The notes: generated by a model not told the origin, from the sequence alone. 64,000 nt of DNA from Affinundibacterium baiyunense (GCF_018139645.1 NZ_JAGSPM010000005.1:49984-113983); one strand, 5' to 3'; positions 18,596 to 27,994 are shown, counted from the stretch's first letter. Made by a program: numbers and translations.

Positions 18596-19753
18596 TCACA
18601 AATAACGTATCCAAGCTTGTTTGCTTTGACGTTTATATCGCGCAAATTGTCGGCAAGGGTAGTACAGCACAGGCACTAACAATGCTGCACAAAGCCATAC
18701 TTGCCAGACATGTTCTACGCCAAACCGCGCACCATGATTGGCGCCAAATACTTTTACTAAGATCGTTTGCAAAATCAATAGCAAGTACAAATGCAAGATG
18801 TAATAGAACATCGGTGCAGCGCCAATATCTGCGCAAAATTCTGTAAAGCGAGATTGGCGCCGTTCTAACCAAGCAAGACAAATCAAGCCAGAGCCAATCG
18901 TGAGTAAGCTAAATAGCAAAGACGGTGGATATTTTTGGAAATTTAAGTATGACATCACAGTTATGACAATATCTTGATGCTGTTGCCACGCTTGATTTTC
19001 TCCATAGATATTGAAGCTACGTAGTAGTAATAAGGCCGCAAGCGCGCCACATCCAATCGCCAACAGATAAGTTTGCCGTTGTTTACTTTGGATCGTCTGC
19101 TGATATAGCGGCCCACAACAATAGCCAATTAGTATGATGCCTATCCAAGGCAGTAGCGGGTAACTAATTTTAATCATATTAAATGGCTCAAGTAAAAAGC
19201 CACGTTGAAACATCACTGTCCAAATCGTGTAAGCAGGATGGTCTGGACTTAGTTTGATATCGCTAATACTATTGTGTCCAGCGACGATCAATAAGCCAAT
19301 GCTAAACAATAAAGGCAGCGGTAACTTGTGTAGCAAGCCTAAGCTGATCATCGCTAAACCTATCACCCAAATGACTTGCAGATACCAGATGTTTGGCGGG
19401 AAGTGACCCGACCAAGCAAAGTTGATGATGGTGAATTCTAATAAGATGAGAAACGCACCACGCTTTACTAAGAAGCCGGTGGCGTCACGCTGCCCACCAT
19501 GTAGGTGTGCTGGATGGGCGTATAGCCACGCAGATAGTCCCGCTAGAAAAACAAAAATCGGGGCGCAAAAATGTGCACTAAAACGGGTAAAGAAAAGCGC
19601 AGGATCGGTTTGCTCAACCAGCATCGGATCGGCGACTTGTTTGTGTAAATAAATCGTTTCTCTTACATGATCAACGAGCATCAGTAACATGATCATTCCA
19701 CGTAGGCTATCAATTGCGCTAATTCTATTGCGTAGGTTGTTGCTGGTAGTCAT
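18596..19753 (-). CDS. DUF1624 family membrane protein (acyltransferase-like)
   Basis: A 385-residue polytopic protein with about ten helices. The N-terminal box R-SAIDSLRGMIMLLMLVDH and the FAPIFVFLAGLSAWL-like segment (here CAPIFVFLAGLSAW) are those of DUF1624 proteins, related to heparan-alpha-glucosaminide N-acetyltransferase. These probably move an acyl group across the membrane to a sugar; the substrate is not known. Single gene, downstream of the zinc operon terminator. Confidence 0.88.
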   Translation of the reverse strand: MTTSNNLRNRISAIDSLRGMIMLLMLVDHVRETIYLHKQVADPMLVEQTDPALFFTRFSAHFCAPIFVFLAGLSAWLYAHPAHLHGGQRDATGFLVKRGAFLILLEFTIINFAWSGHFPPNIWYLQVIWVIGLAMISLGLLHKLPLPLLFSIGLLIVAGHNSISDIKLSPDHPAYTIWTVMFQRGFLLEPFNMIKISYPLLPWIGIILIGYCCGPLYQQTIQSKQRQTYLLAIGCGALAALLLLRSFNIYGENQAWQQHQDIVITVMSYLNFQKYPPSLLFSLLTIGSGLICLAWLERRQSRFTEFCADIGAAPMFYYILHLYLLLILQTILVKVFGANHGARFGVEHVWQVWLCAALLVPVLYYPCRQFARYKRQSKQAWIRYL

Positions 19754-19853
19754 AGTAGTTTGTTGATTGGGATGAAGTTTGAGTGTGATTTAAACTGAAA
19801 TTGCACCTTAAATTCAGCTCAAAATCCTTCCTAAAATAGTGAATCCTAAAATC

Positions 19854-19887
19854 ACAATTTGGACGAAATGAGTCTCGTCCAAATTGT
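19854..19887. terminator. Terminator at the end of the zinc-type operon
   Basis: Perfect 13-bp stem ACAATTTGGACGA with an 8-base loop, placed 31 bases after the receptor gene in the direction of its transcription. On the minus strand the stem is followed by GATTTTAGG. Confidence 0.75.
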
Positions 19888-19917
19888 ATTTCTCATTTAT
19901 TGAACGATGCCAGTAAA

Positions 19918-22092
19918 TCAAAGCGATACACGCAAGTTCACACGCACTTGTCGTTCACTGCCAGGTTGCACCCATAATTGGCTATAAGCGCTAGCATAGT
20001 ATTGGCGGTTGAATAGATTATTCACTTGAAGATTTAATTGCATCTGACGATTGATGCGGTAGTCGGCCAACAGCTTGACGGTCGTATAAGCTGGTAGCAC
20101 AAATTGACTACTGATAGCAACGTCGCCGTATCGTTCTCCGATGTACTGTATGCCCAATCCTACTCCACTTGTTTGGCCTGCCAACTGAAAGTTTTGTTTG
20201 AGAACCAGATTGCCACTGTGACGTGGCACGTTAGGAAAACGACTGCCTGTCAAAATTAAATTGTCTCCGCGACTGACCTTGGCGTCGGTGTAAGCATAGG
20301 CAGCGGCTAGTTTTAGGTTTGTATTGAGTTCGCCTTCGAGGTCAAGTTCTAATCCTTTGCTATTGAGTTCTCCAGCTGTGACCGAAAAGTCGGTGTTAAC
20401 GGGGTTGGTCGTTAGGACATTCTTTTTGTCGATATTAAAAACTGCAATCGTACTAGAAAGATTTTTTTGCGGATTTTCCCACTTCATACCTAACTCGTAA
20501 GAATCGCTCTGTTCAGCTTGGAAGGCAGTGTTGTTAATACTGACGCCACTGTTGGGTCGGAATCCTTTAGATGCTGATAAGTAGAATGCAAGATGCGGAG
20601 CCGATTGGTAGACGACGCCAATACGCGGACTATGCGATTGCAAGGATTGTTGATTTACCACTGCTGAGCGACGATTTTCTACGCCTTGTTGGTAGCGATC
20701 TATGCGCATACCTATCAATGTTTTCCATTGCGCATTCCAATCAATTTGATCTTGAAAGTAGAGCGCATTGGCTTCTTGATTTTCTTTGGTGTTGATGGAG
20801 AGCGCTAGTGGATCTGCTTGTTTTCCATATACAGGTCGAAAAATATTGATGCTATACGGATTGCTATTGGAAGGATTGCGTCGCAGTTGTACACGCTCGT
20901 CGGCAAATTGCACGTGCTCGATACCAAATAAGCTTTGGTGTTGGATACCAGCGATAGTATGTTTGCCAGCTAATTCAATTCTAGCGCTACGATCGGAAGC
21001 GGAAAAATCGCGATAACGTCGTTGACGACGCAAAGTCTCATTATCCGCAAGCAGGGTACTAGCTTCTGTCGAGTAACCTTGAATTTCGCTGTCGCGATAA
21101 GATAAGCCAGACTGCAATACCCACTGTGAATTCAAATCGTGTTGAAAAAATACTTGATGTCCCAGCGATTTGACTTGCATGCGACCATCGCCTGGCTCAC
21201 CTAAAAAACGTGAATTAGGTAAGACTCCTAGTTGACCTTTGATCGCAACTACACCGCGATCAAATGGCGATTTTTGTTCACTTGCTTCGATTTCATAGGA
21301 TAGTGTGGTGTGATCATTGATACGCCAAAGCATAGACGGCGCGACAAAGAGTTTGTCACTGTTGAGATAGTCGCGGCTGCTATTGCTCGATTCGCGCGCG
21401 AGATTGAGTCGATATGCGAATTGTTGATTGATAGGACCAGTTAAATCGACAGCGAGACGTTTTTCTTGAAAGCTACCTAGCTGAAAATCCATTTGAAATG
21501 CATTATCGAAACGTGGTTTCTTCGTCAAAATATTGATTGTGCCACCAGGTTCTCCACGTCCATATAAAGCAGAGGCTGGTCCCTTTAACACTTCAATCGC
21601 GTAGGTATTGGCATTGTCACGCACGCCGTTATAGCCACGACTAGAGTTGACACCATTAACCATATAGTCAGAGCCAAAATTGGGATCGCCAGTAAAACCG
21701 CGCATCGCATAGCTATCCCATAAACCACCAAGATTGCTTTGACGTTGTATGCCACTACTCAAATCCAATGCGTCGCGTAGTGTGGTTGCACCGGTATCAT
21801 GTAATAGTTCGGCACTAAGTACACGGGCACTGATCGGTAGTGCGATCAATAAACTATCCGTCTTGGTAGCACCTGCAACAGATAATTGTCGATATTGTTT
21901 GTGGCCTTGAATGTGAACTTGCTGCGGTTCAATCTCATTAACTCTTTCGGACGACGCCTTATGCGCTGTTGTGCTTACTGCTTCGTCGCTTTTAAGGTTT
22001 GATAGACTATCGGATGTCGCCTGCGCGCTAGATAGTTGTGGATAGAGACTAGCGAGTAGTAAAGCGAACGCGGTATTGGTTGATGGTTTCAT
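19918..22092 (-). CDS. TonB-dependent receptor (siderophore-receptor subfamily)
   Basis: Outer-membrane gated channel of about 724 residues. A signal peptide ends near SSAQA; a plug domain follows (TTLRDALDLSSGIQ, YAMRGF, VLKGPASALYGRGEPGG, and NILTKKP) and a 22-strand barrel ending in the aromatic-poor VRVNLRVSL. By sequence it falls with ferric siderophore receptors, yet it is the last gene of an operon with DUF3299, an ABC pair, DUF2796 and COG0523, so zinc or a zinc chelate is the better guess. The ATG at 22092 is preferred over the in-frame TTG at 22101. The ribosome site is weak, so it may depend on coupling with the gene 54 bases upstream. Confidence 0.87.
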   Translation of the reverse strand: MKPSTNTAFALLLASLYPQLSSAQATSDSLSNLKSDEAVSTTAHKASSERVNEIEPQQVHIQGHKQYRQLSVAGATKTDSLLIALPISARVLSAELLHDTGATTLRDALDLSSGIQRQSNLGGLWDSYAMRGFTGDPNFGSDYMVNGVNSSRGYNGVRDNANTYAIEVLKGPASALYGRGEPGGTINILTKKPRFDNAFQMDFQLGSFQEKRLAVDLTGPINQQFAYRLNLARESSNSSRDYLNSDKLFVAPSMLWRINDHTTLSYEIEASEQKSPFDRGVVAIKGQLGVLPNSRFLGEPGDGRMQVKSLGHQVFFQHDLNSQWVLQSGLSYRDSEIQGYSTEASTLLADNETLRRQRRYRDFSASDRSARIELAGKHTIAGIQHQSLFGIEHVQFADERVQLRRNPSNSNPYSINIFRPVYGKQADPLALSINTKENQEANALYFQDQIDWNAQWKTLIGMRIDRYQQGVENRRSAVVNQQSLQSHSPRIGVVYQSAPHLAFYLSASKGFRPNSGVSINNTAFQAEQSDSYELGMKWENPQKNLSSTIAVFNIDKKNVLTTNPVNTDFSVTAGELNSKGLELDLEGELNTNLKLAAAYAYTDAKVSRGDNLILTGSRFPNVPRHSGNLVLKQNFQLAGQTSGVGLGIQYIGERYGDVAISSQFVLPAYTTVKLLADYRINRQMQLNLQVNNLFNRQYYASAYSQLWVQPGSERQVRVNLRVSL

Positions 22093-22146
22093 ATTAAGCA
22101 ATGTAGGAAATGTTATGACTAATAGTGGTAAAAAAAGGTTGAAGAC

Positions 22147-22851
22147 TTAGCGTCGATTCGTTTCTTTATAAGGTGTGACTTTGACCGCATTGAGTCGATA
22201 GCCCGCGGTGCCAAGTTCGGTTTGGCTGCGAACACTTTCAAGCTGACCAGAAACCCAAACGGCATCCATAGTCTTGATCGGTTGCGCCTGTGCTAATTGA
22301 ACTTCGATAATTTGGTTAGCTGGCGGCGGTGGTGTATGTAGACATCCACCAAAATAGGGGACTAACAGAAAAGCGCCTACCTTGCCGTTCTCGATATCGA
22401 GTGGAACAACGAAGCCAGGAATTCGTATTTGCTGTTGATTGAGCAAAGGATTGGTTGGCGCGTTGTCCCAAGCTTTTCTGAGTTTTTGAAGCGCAGAAAT
22501 TGCACGTGGATCTGCATCGTTAAAATTGCCAAGATCCATGTTCTTAAAATCAGCACTGGGGTCCCAGTCAGCGGGAATGAGTTCTTCCCATGAGATGGTC
22601 TTAAATCTAGTAGTCTTGCTTGTTGTATCCAGCGTCGCCGACTTGGCTTGATTATTTGGTTTTAGCCGATCACCAACTTGGTAGGTTTTGTTGGTGTCAT
22701 GATTGGAATTTGCTTTTTGTGTGCTGCTTTTTTTCAGGCTGTCGATTTCTTTGGTCTGCGCCATGCTTAGTTCAGACAGCGCGAGAATACAAGCGATGAC
22801 ACCTAGGGTAATGAGGATAACGACGCTTACGAGCTTTACGGATATTTTCAT
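22147..22851 (-). CDS. DUF3299 family exported protein
   Basis: A 234-residue protein with an N-terminal signal anchor (residues 5-27) and a polar linker, then the DUF3299 core: WEELIPADW near 92, GFVVPLD, and the hallmark YFGGCLHTPPPPANQ near 170. Members sit in metal-import clusters, including the zinc-regulated zrg operon of Vibrio with DUF2796 and an ABC transporter (known context). The conserved Cys-His pair could bind metal, an inference. It lies between the ABC permease and the receptor gene. Confidence 0.85.
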   Translation of the reverse strand: MKISVKLVSVVILITLGVIACILALSELSMAQTKEIDSLKKSSTQKANSNHDTNKTYQVGDRLKPNNQAKSATLDTTSKTTRFKTISWEELIPADWDPSADFKNMDLGNFNDADPRAISALQKLRKAWDNAPTNPLLNQQQIRIPGFVVPLDIENGKVGAFLLVPYFGGCLHTPPPPANQIIEVQLAQAQPIKTMDAVWVSGQLESVRSQTELGTAGYRLNAVKVTPYKETNRR

Positions 22852-22880
22852 ATTATTCAGTGAAAGTTAAATTCAATTTG

Positions 22881-24179
22881 CTATAGCCGATTCGACAGAC
22901 CGTCATTGAGCGTATATCGATAGGCGCGCCAAGCTGGAATCATTCCCGCCAATAAACCGGCACCGAGGAGTAGGGCGAGTGAGCCTATTTCACTACTACG
23001 AATCAAGCTAAGTTGCAGTGAAATACCGAAATGGTTTTGTAAATGTGCACTACCAAGTAGGCTTAACAAATCCACTAAAAGCACACCACAAGCAATACCT
23101 ATTAGACTGAGCATTGCGCTTTCTACCAACAATAAGATGGCAATGTGGACGGGACTTGCGCCAACGGCGCGCAATATCGCTAATTCGCGCCGACGTTCGT
23201 TTAAGCTGGCAGAGATCACTGCGATCAAACTGCAAAAGCTAATTAAGCCGACCAGTGCTGCAATACCAAAAAGAAGCTGCTCTACCTGACTTAACATTTG
23301 CCATAACTCATCAAGCGCAACACCTGGAATCACCGCTAGTAAAGCTTCTTCGCCAAAATTATTGATCGAGCGTTGAACACGAAAAACAGCACTACGATTT
23401 TTTAAGCCAATCAGTGCCGCCGTGATTTGTTGCGGTTCTAGATCGAACTTACGCACATGTTCGGCCGCAATCGAAAATTGTGGAATGGGCGCACCTGCTT
23501 GCCAATCTAGATGCAGAGCTTCAATGGCTTGTAGGTTGACGTGTACGGTGCGATCAACGGGTGTGCCAGTTCGCTCTAAGATGCCGATCACACGAAAGGC
23601 TTTGTCGGCATGTTCCAGTGCTTGTTGCGCATCCATCCCATGACTTAAAGTAATCTCGTCATTGATTTGATAGCTGAGTTGTTGCGCAATCTCTGCACCG
23701 ATAACCGCGCCAAAGACGTGATCTGCACCGTCTTGAAAGAAGCTACCCGCACGTAAGCGCAGCTTTTGTTGTTGACCATAACGCAGATGTTCAAAGTAGG
23801 CAGCACTGGTACCAAGGACAGGAAATCCGCGATGTGAGTCTCCTAAAGAAATTGGCACCGTCCAAGCAATTGCAGGATGGCGAGCGATTGATTGATAACT
23901 TTCCCAACGTATATTGTTACTCGCATCGCCAATGCGAAACACCGAGTACAGCATCAATTGAATTGGGCTGGTTCTAGCACCGATGATTAAATCTGTACCA
24001 GCAATTGATTGTGAGAAGCTAGTGCGTGCATCTTGTCGAACCCGCTCGACCGTCAGTAATAGGGTGCAAGAGATTGCAATCACAAACACGACTAAACTCA
24101 ATGTGTAACGACGGTTCAATGCACTCTGCAAGGCTATCTTTACTAGCACACGCCAGCTGTATCCAAGAGGTGATTTCAT
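22881..24179 (-). CDS. FtsX/MacB-type ABC permease
   Basis: About 432 residues with one N-terminal membrane helix, a periplasmic domain of some 220 residues and three C-terminal helices (residues near 275-425), the layout of LolC/E and MacB permeases. The FtsX core reads SFCSLIAVISASLNERRRELAILRAVGAS. It pairs with the ATPase encoded just upstream; the ATG at 24179 overlaps that stop by ATGA. The family moves lipoproteins or extrudes substrates rather than importing ions, yet this branch recurs with DUF2796 and DUF3299 in zinc-responsive operons. Confidence 0.88.
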   Translation of the reverse strand: MKSPLGYSWRVLVKIALQSALNRRYTLSLVVFVIAISCTLLLTVERVRQDARTSFSQSIAGTDLIIGARTSPIQLMLYSVFRIGDASNNIRWESYQSIARHPAIAWTVPISLGDSHRGFPVLGTSAAYFEHLRYGQQQKLRLRAGSFFQDGADHVFGAVIGAEIAQQLSYQINDEITLSHGMDAQQALEHADKAFRVIGILERTGTPVDRTVHVNLQAIEALHLDWQAGAPIPQFSIAAEHVRKFDLEPQQITAALIGLKNRSAVFRVQRSINNFGEEALLAVIPGVALDELWQMLSQVEQLLFGIAALVGLISFCSLIAVISASLNERRRELAILRAVGASPVHIAILLLVESAMLSLIGIACGVLLVDLLSLLGSAHLQNHFGISLQLSLIRSSEIGSLALLLGAGLLAGMIPAWRAYRYTLNDGLSNRL

Positions 24180-25015
24180 GCTTTGGTTTGCCATTCGAGG
24201 AAATTCACTTGACGATCAAAGAAACTGGTAAGGCGCAGATCATGGCTAACAAATATCAAGCCGGCTGATGAGGAGCGACATTGCGTGATTAAACATTCCA
24301 TAAAATCACGCTGATGTGCTTCATCCAGAGCGGAAGTCGGTTCGTCCGCGATGATCAATTGTGGGTTGCCAATTAAGGCACGTGCAGCGGCAACACGTTG
24401 TTGCTGACCGATACTTAAATTGCCAGCGGGCTTATTCCAATGCGATGGTGCAATGCCTAATTGTTCCAATAAATGCTTAACTGCTTCAGTCGCAATCGCA
24501 GCGCTTATTTGATTGCTACCTGTGGTCGCACATGCCGCCTGTAATCGTCGGGCAGAGAACTGACACGGCAGCATGACATTGCTGATCAAGTCAAGATAAG
24601 GAATAAGATTAAATTGCTGAAAGATGATGCCCAAATGATCAACGCGGAATTGATCGCGCTGTGCCTTTTTTAAGGTATTGATGTTTTGGCCTAAGAGACG
24701 AATGCTGCCACTATTTGGTTCCAAAATGCCAGCACATAAACTCAGCAAAGTGCTCTTGCCACATCCACTGGGGCCGTGAATAAAAACGCGTTCGTCTCGT
24801 GAGAGTGTGAATGTGGAGATCTGTACCTGCGCCGCTTCTGTTTGAGAATCTGTCGACTTCCATTTGAACTGCATATCACTTATTTGCAGTAAAGGCTGGG
24901 TCTTCTCGCTTAGATGCTGTGGGCAGCTTGGCACGAGATCTGCGCCCGCATCTTGCACTAGGTTTGATTCAGCCATGTTTGGGTTCTGCATTTGTATGCT
25001 AGTTGGAGATTTCAT
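24176..25015 (-). CDS. LolD-type ABC transporter ATPase
   Basis: A 279-residue ATPase with Walker A GPSGCGKSTLL, Q-loop IIFQQFNLIPY, signature LSIGQQQRVAAARAL, Walker B LIIADEPTSALD and H-loop VSHD. An N-terminal extension of about 40 residues and an insert near 150-175 (around the run QAACATTGSNQ) set it apart from plain LolD. It energises the FtsX-type permease downstream. ATG 25015 is taken over TTG/GTG codons nearer the previous stop at 25031. Confidence 0.9.
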   Translation of the reverse strand: MKSPTSIQMQNPNMAESNLVQDAGADLVPSCPQHLSEKTQPLLQISDMQFKWKSTDSQTEAAQVQISTFTLSRDERVFIHGPSGCGKSTLLSLCAGILEPNSGSIRLLGQNINTLKKAQRDQFRVDHLGIIFQQFNLIPYLDLISNVMLPCQFSARRLQAACATTGSNQISAAIATEAVKHLLEQLGIAPSHWNKPAGNLSIGQQQRVAAARALIGNPQLIIADEPTSALDEAHQRDFMECLITQCRSSSAGLIFVSHDLRLTSFFDRQVNFLEWQTKA

Positions 25016-25030
25016 CAATAGCACCAAAAC

Positions 25031-25633
25031 TTACCAAACAAAACTTGCGTCATCGTGGTGTAGTGTTTTGGCGTGTTGAACACTTGTTTGTGCAGTTGCT
25101 TGTGCCGTTGTTTGTGCTATTGCTGCAACTACTTCCAACTTTAATCGCTTGATGCCTTTGTATTGGTTCAGCACCAACGCCGTTATGCTGCGAAGCTGTT
25201 GTGGATTTTTGCAATGCAAATCTAATTCAAAGCGCAAGTCGCCATGTTTTTTTTGCTCGTCACTCTTCTGTTTGCCAGTGAGTGCAGGCGCATCAATTTC
25301 TAATTGCTTGATTTGGCATTCCGCAGTGTCGCTTAATTTAAACCACGCTAATGGATTGTTTAGCTGATGTAAAAGTTGTTTAACTTTTTCTTGCTCTGCA
25401 TCGTCTTTCGGTGCGCGTTCAAAGCCGAGGAAATTGTCGAGCGGACTAGAAAAACTCATGCTCAATTGCGTTTGATCGATCGCCAGCTGCAATTGCGCTT
25501 GCCCATGGACATGCGCATGTAATGGCGTTTTTTGCTGTGCAATGACCGGTACTGGTGCAAGACAATGGGATGCAAAGAATAAGCCAATTGCTGCACCTCT
25601 ATATTTGCGAAAGATAAAATTAAAATCAATCAT
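25031..25633 (-). CDS. DUF2796 (ZrgA-like) periplasmic protein
   Basis: A 200-residue exported protein. After the signal peptide comes the family box HAHVHGQAQLQLAID, then LSMSFSSPLDNFLGFERAP and a C-terminal HC-NPQQL segment. In Vibrio the DUF2796 protein ZrgA belongs to a zinc-regulated operon needed for growth in scarce zinc (established knowledge); the His-rich start suits zinc binding. The next gene (ABC ATPase) follows almost at once, so it is the first of the four-gene transport block. Confidence 0.88.
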   Translation of the reverse strand: MIDFNFIFRKYRGAAIGLFFASHCLAPVPVIAQQKTPLHAHVHGQAQLQLAIDQTQLSMSFSSPLDNFLGFERAPKDDAEQEKVKQLLHQLNNPLAWFKLSDTAECQIKQLEIDAPALTGKQKSDEQKKHGDLRFELDLHCKNPQQLRSITALVLNQYKGIKRLKLEVVAAIAQTTAQATAQTSVQHAKTLHHDDASFVW

Positions 25634-25698
25634 TGTGTCTCTTGTTTCTTAAATCAGTATTACGATCTAACTATGTGTTTAAGCGATTGCTTGTAGCC

Positions 25699-26097
25699 CT
25701 AATCCTGCCAATCAAATTCACGATGAAAGCTGGAATTGACGATGGTGGCGTTGCCGTTGTTATGCGATGTACTGTGTGAAATTTCGTGCGATGTATCGAC
25801 GATGAGCAATAAACAGTTTTGATCTTCGTTCAAGAGAATTTCTTTGACAAGATATCGACCTACTGGTCTTGGATAGCGACGCCAAATACCGCGACGATGG
25901 TTAATAAAATAGTGAGCCAATCCAGTTTGAATCGTGCGTTCATATGCACGTCTATCCATCCACTCAAATTGCAGGACCCGTTTGCTATGTAGTTCTTGTG
26001 TGACGCATGGAATCAATCCTTTCTCATCAAAAATTGGTGAAAGTGATTGACCCAATATACTTGTAGCGTTCACGCTAGAATCGGCAAGGTCAAGCAT
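25699..26097 (-). CDS. HisI-like (phosphoribosyl-AMP cyclohydrolase fold) paralogue without zinc cysteines
   Basis: A 132-residue protein clearly aligned with the cyclohydrolase His[35 protein letters not shown] and RGIWRR correspond to the usual GLIPVIAQD, VLMLAWMN-EALE-T, AHYWSRSR and LWRKGE. But where HisI has KGETSG it has RRYPRPVG, where HisI has DCDxDxLL it has NEDQNCLL, and where HisI has CHxGxxSC it has SHSTSHNN, so all three zinc-ligand cysteines are gone. Start ATG 26097 overlaps the end of the COG0523 gene by 8 bases and has GAGG upstream. Zinc-responsive operons elsewhere carry stand-in copies of zinc enzymes including HisI; whether this one still has the reaction is doubtful. Confidence 0.78.
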   Translation of the reverse strand: MLDLADSSVNATSILGQSLSPIFDEKGLIPCVTQELHSKRVLQFEWMDRRAYERTIQTGLAHYFINHRRGIWRRYPRPVGRYLVKEILLNEDQNCLLLIVDTSHEISHSTSHNNGNATIVNSSFHREFDWQD

Positions 26098-27334
26098 GTT
26101 CACCCTCGACTTCTGAATCGATTTCTGCGTCACCCTCATCATCGATCCACGCTGGAAATGGATCCGCAAAATTTTTCCACATAGCTTCACCCATTTGCAT
26201 TTCTGCATCGGTGAGTAAGCATTGGTCTAATTCTGAGGACAGCGCTTCTTGATCTATTTGGATACCGATAAAGACCAATTCTTGGCGTCGATCACCATAT
26301 GGCGCAATCGATTTATTAAGAATGCGATCAAGATATTCTTGATCTTGTGGCCATTCAGCACGCTCAACTGCGGACCACCATAAGCCTGCCGCATGATGAC
26401 GACAAATGCTGCCAGCTTGCGACCATTCTCCTGCTAATTCCATCCGTGTCGCTAGCCAAAAATAACCTTTAGAACGAATAACCCCGGGCATGCCTTGGTG
26501 AATTTTTTGCCAAAATCGTTGTGGATGAAATGGACGGCGTGCACGATAGGCAAAACTGCGAATACCGTATTCTTCTGTCTCTGGAATATGCTCGCCACGC
26601 ATTTCTTTTAGCCAACCAGGAGCGGCGGATGCTTGTTCAAAATTAAATCGTTTGGTGTTTAAGACGCGATCTAAATCAACTCTTGAGAAACTTGCGGGAA
26701 CGATATCTGCACGTGGATTCAAACTATGCAGAATGGCATGCAGTTCTTCGAATTCGGTTTGGCTAACGAGGTCGGCTTTATTGAGCACGATCACATCACA
26801 AAATTCGATTTGTTCAATTAACAGATCAACGACATTGCGTTCATCTTCGTTACCCATGGATTCACCACGTTCCTGTAGCGAATCAGTCGATTTGTAATCG
26901 CGTAAAAAGTTAAACGCATCGACAACCGTCACCATTGTGTCGAGACGGGCGATGTCGGAAAGACTACGTCCTTCTTCATCGCGGAAAGTAAAAGTCTCTG
27001 CCACCGGCATCGGTTCTGAGATACCAGTCGATTCGATCAAAAGGTAATCAAAGCGACCTTCTTGTGCTAAGCGATGAATCTCGATTAAAAGGTCTTCTCG
27101 CAAAGTACAGCAGATGCAACCATTGCTCATTTCAACCAGCTTTTCTTCTGCACGCGATAACTGTGCGCCACCTTCGCGTACCAAGTCTGCATCGATATTC
27201 ACTTCAGACATATCGTTGACAATCACAGCAACGCGGCGGCCTTCACGGTTGTTCAAAATATGATTGAGCAAAGTTGTTTTACCAGCCCCTAGGAAGCCGG
27301 ATAAAACCGTGACAGGAAGTAGGGTAGATGTCAT
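26090..27334 (-). CDS. COG0523/CobW-family GTPase, putative zinc metallochaperone
   Basis: A 414-residue G3E GTPase that delivers metal to target proteins. Seen: Walker [12 protein letters not shown], the metal motif CICC (within [14 protein letters not shown]), the guanine site NKADLV and a full CobW_C domain with WLATR and GEWSQAG. Sequence and operon place it with zinc-scarcity members (ZigA/YeiR group). The ATG at 27334 has GAGG seven bases upstream; an in-frame TTG is at 27346. It overlaps the HisI-like gene, hinting that the two products are made in fixed ratio and perhaps interact. Confidence 0.92.
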   Translation of the reverse strand: MTSTLLPVTVLSGFLGAGKTTLLNHILNNREGRRVAVIVNDMSEVNIDADLVREGGAQLSRAEEKLVEMSNGCICCTLREDLLIEIHRLAQEGRFDYLLIESTGISEPMPVAETFTFRDEEGRSLSDIARLDTMVTVVDAFNFLRDYKSTDSLQERGESMGNEDERNVVDLLIEQIEFCDVIVLNKADLVSQTEFEELHAILHSLNPRADIVPASFSRVDLDRVLNTKRFNFEQASAAPGWLKEMRGEHIPETEEYGIRSFAYRARRPFHPQRFWQKIHQGMPGVIRSKGYFWLATRMELAGEWSQAGSICRHHAAGLWWSAVERAEWPQDQEYLDRILNKSIAPYGDRRQELVFIGIQIDQEALSSELDQCLLTDAEMQMGEAMWKNFADPFPAWIDDEGDAEIDSEVEGEHA

Positions 27335-27370
27335 GTGTAGCCTCAATTTTGAGAGAAAACGAAGTCGGTA

Positions 27371-27796
27371 TTACGTGTTGTTGTTTCTTGAAACTCGTTC
27401 GCCGAGCGATGAGTGAGACATTGCGCAGGCTTTGCAATAGCCACGATTTTTGACGTGTGCAATGATTAAATTGACGCCTCCAATACTCGCCAGAATCAGT
27501 TCGGCTAATTCGCCATAGCGCGGACCGACCCAAAAGACCGATACCGCAAAACAAATAAAACCAGTCAATCCAAACAACAGAACCACCGCTTGTCGATGTT
27601 GAGCAAAACCAGGTAGTAAGGAAAAAACGATAGGCAAGGCGACCACCGCGATCATCCAAATGTGGAAGTCATCGTGATGAGGAATTTGCGTGAGGAAGGG
27701 AATCAGCAAAGCGATCGGAGTTAAGGCGCAGTGCAGTAGGCAGAGTGCGGATGCTATTACACCGAGATAGTCGCCGATTTTAATTAAGAGCTTCAA
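27371..27796 (-). CDS. MerC-domain membrane protein
   Basis: A 141-residue protein with four membrane helices. The first carries the MerC signature SALCLLHCALTP, whose cysteines bind metal in mercury transporters; the C-terminus has CKACAMSH. Outside mer operons such proteins occur beside COG0523 GTPases and are taken as zinc-related. The gene starts with TTG at 27796, supported by AAGGA seven bases upstream; there is no ATG nearby. It is the first gene of the leftward zinc-type operon. Confidence 0.85.
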   Translation of the reverse strand: MKLLIKIGDYLGVIASALCLLHCALTPIALLIPFLTQIPHHDDFHIWMIAVVALPIVFSLLPGFAQHRQAVVLLFGLTGFICFAVSVFWVGPRYGELAELILASIGGVNLIIAHVKNRGYCKACAMSHSSLGERVSRNNNT

Positions 27797-27894
27797 CGTT
27801 AATTCCTTGGATTTATGTTTGCGGAGGGCAGTGTTTATTTATCAAAAATAAACTTCATAGCGAGTGCTGCTCGCCTTGATCCGATAAAAATTAC

Positions 27895-27909
27895 TGCAAC
27901 ACAGTTGCA
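27895..27909. promoter_or_regulatory. Palindrome copy 1, TGCAAC-ACA-GTTGCA
   Basis: Perfect 6+3+6 dyad, 99 bp upstream of the leftward TTG start. Candidate operator of a zinc-sensing Fur-family repressor (inference from context). Confidence 0.6.
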
Positions 27910-27940
27910 ATTGGTGAATTTTAGTGGAGTGGAAAATTAA

Positions 27941-27957
27941 ATGCAACTGTGTTGCAT
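27941..27957. promoter_or_regulatory. Palindrome copy 2, ATGCAAC-TGT-GTTGCAT
   Basis: Perfect 7+3+7 dyad, centred 47 bp from copy 1 and 38 bp from copy 3. Confidence 0.65.
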
Positions 27958-27979
27958 GAAAATTTTTTTTGCTCTATTA

Positions 27980-27994
27980 TGCAACCCTGTTGCA
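27980..27994. promoter_or_regulatory. Palindrome copy 3, TGCAAC-CCT-GTTGCA
   Basis: Perfect 6+3+6 dyad beside a TATTAT box (27975-27980) that could be a -10 element of the rightward promoter. Confidence 0.6.

Noticed and set aside
27279-27659. 126-codon frame overlapping the MerC-like gene
   Set aside because: Other-frame shadow; the MerC frame has four helices and the CLLHC motif.
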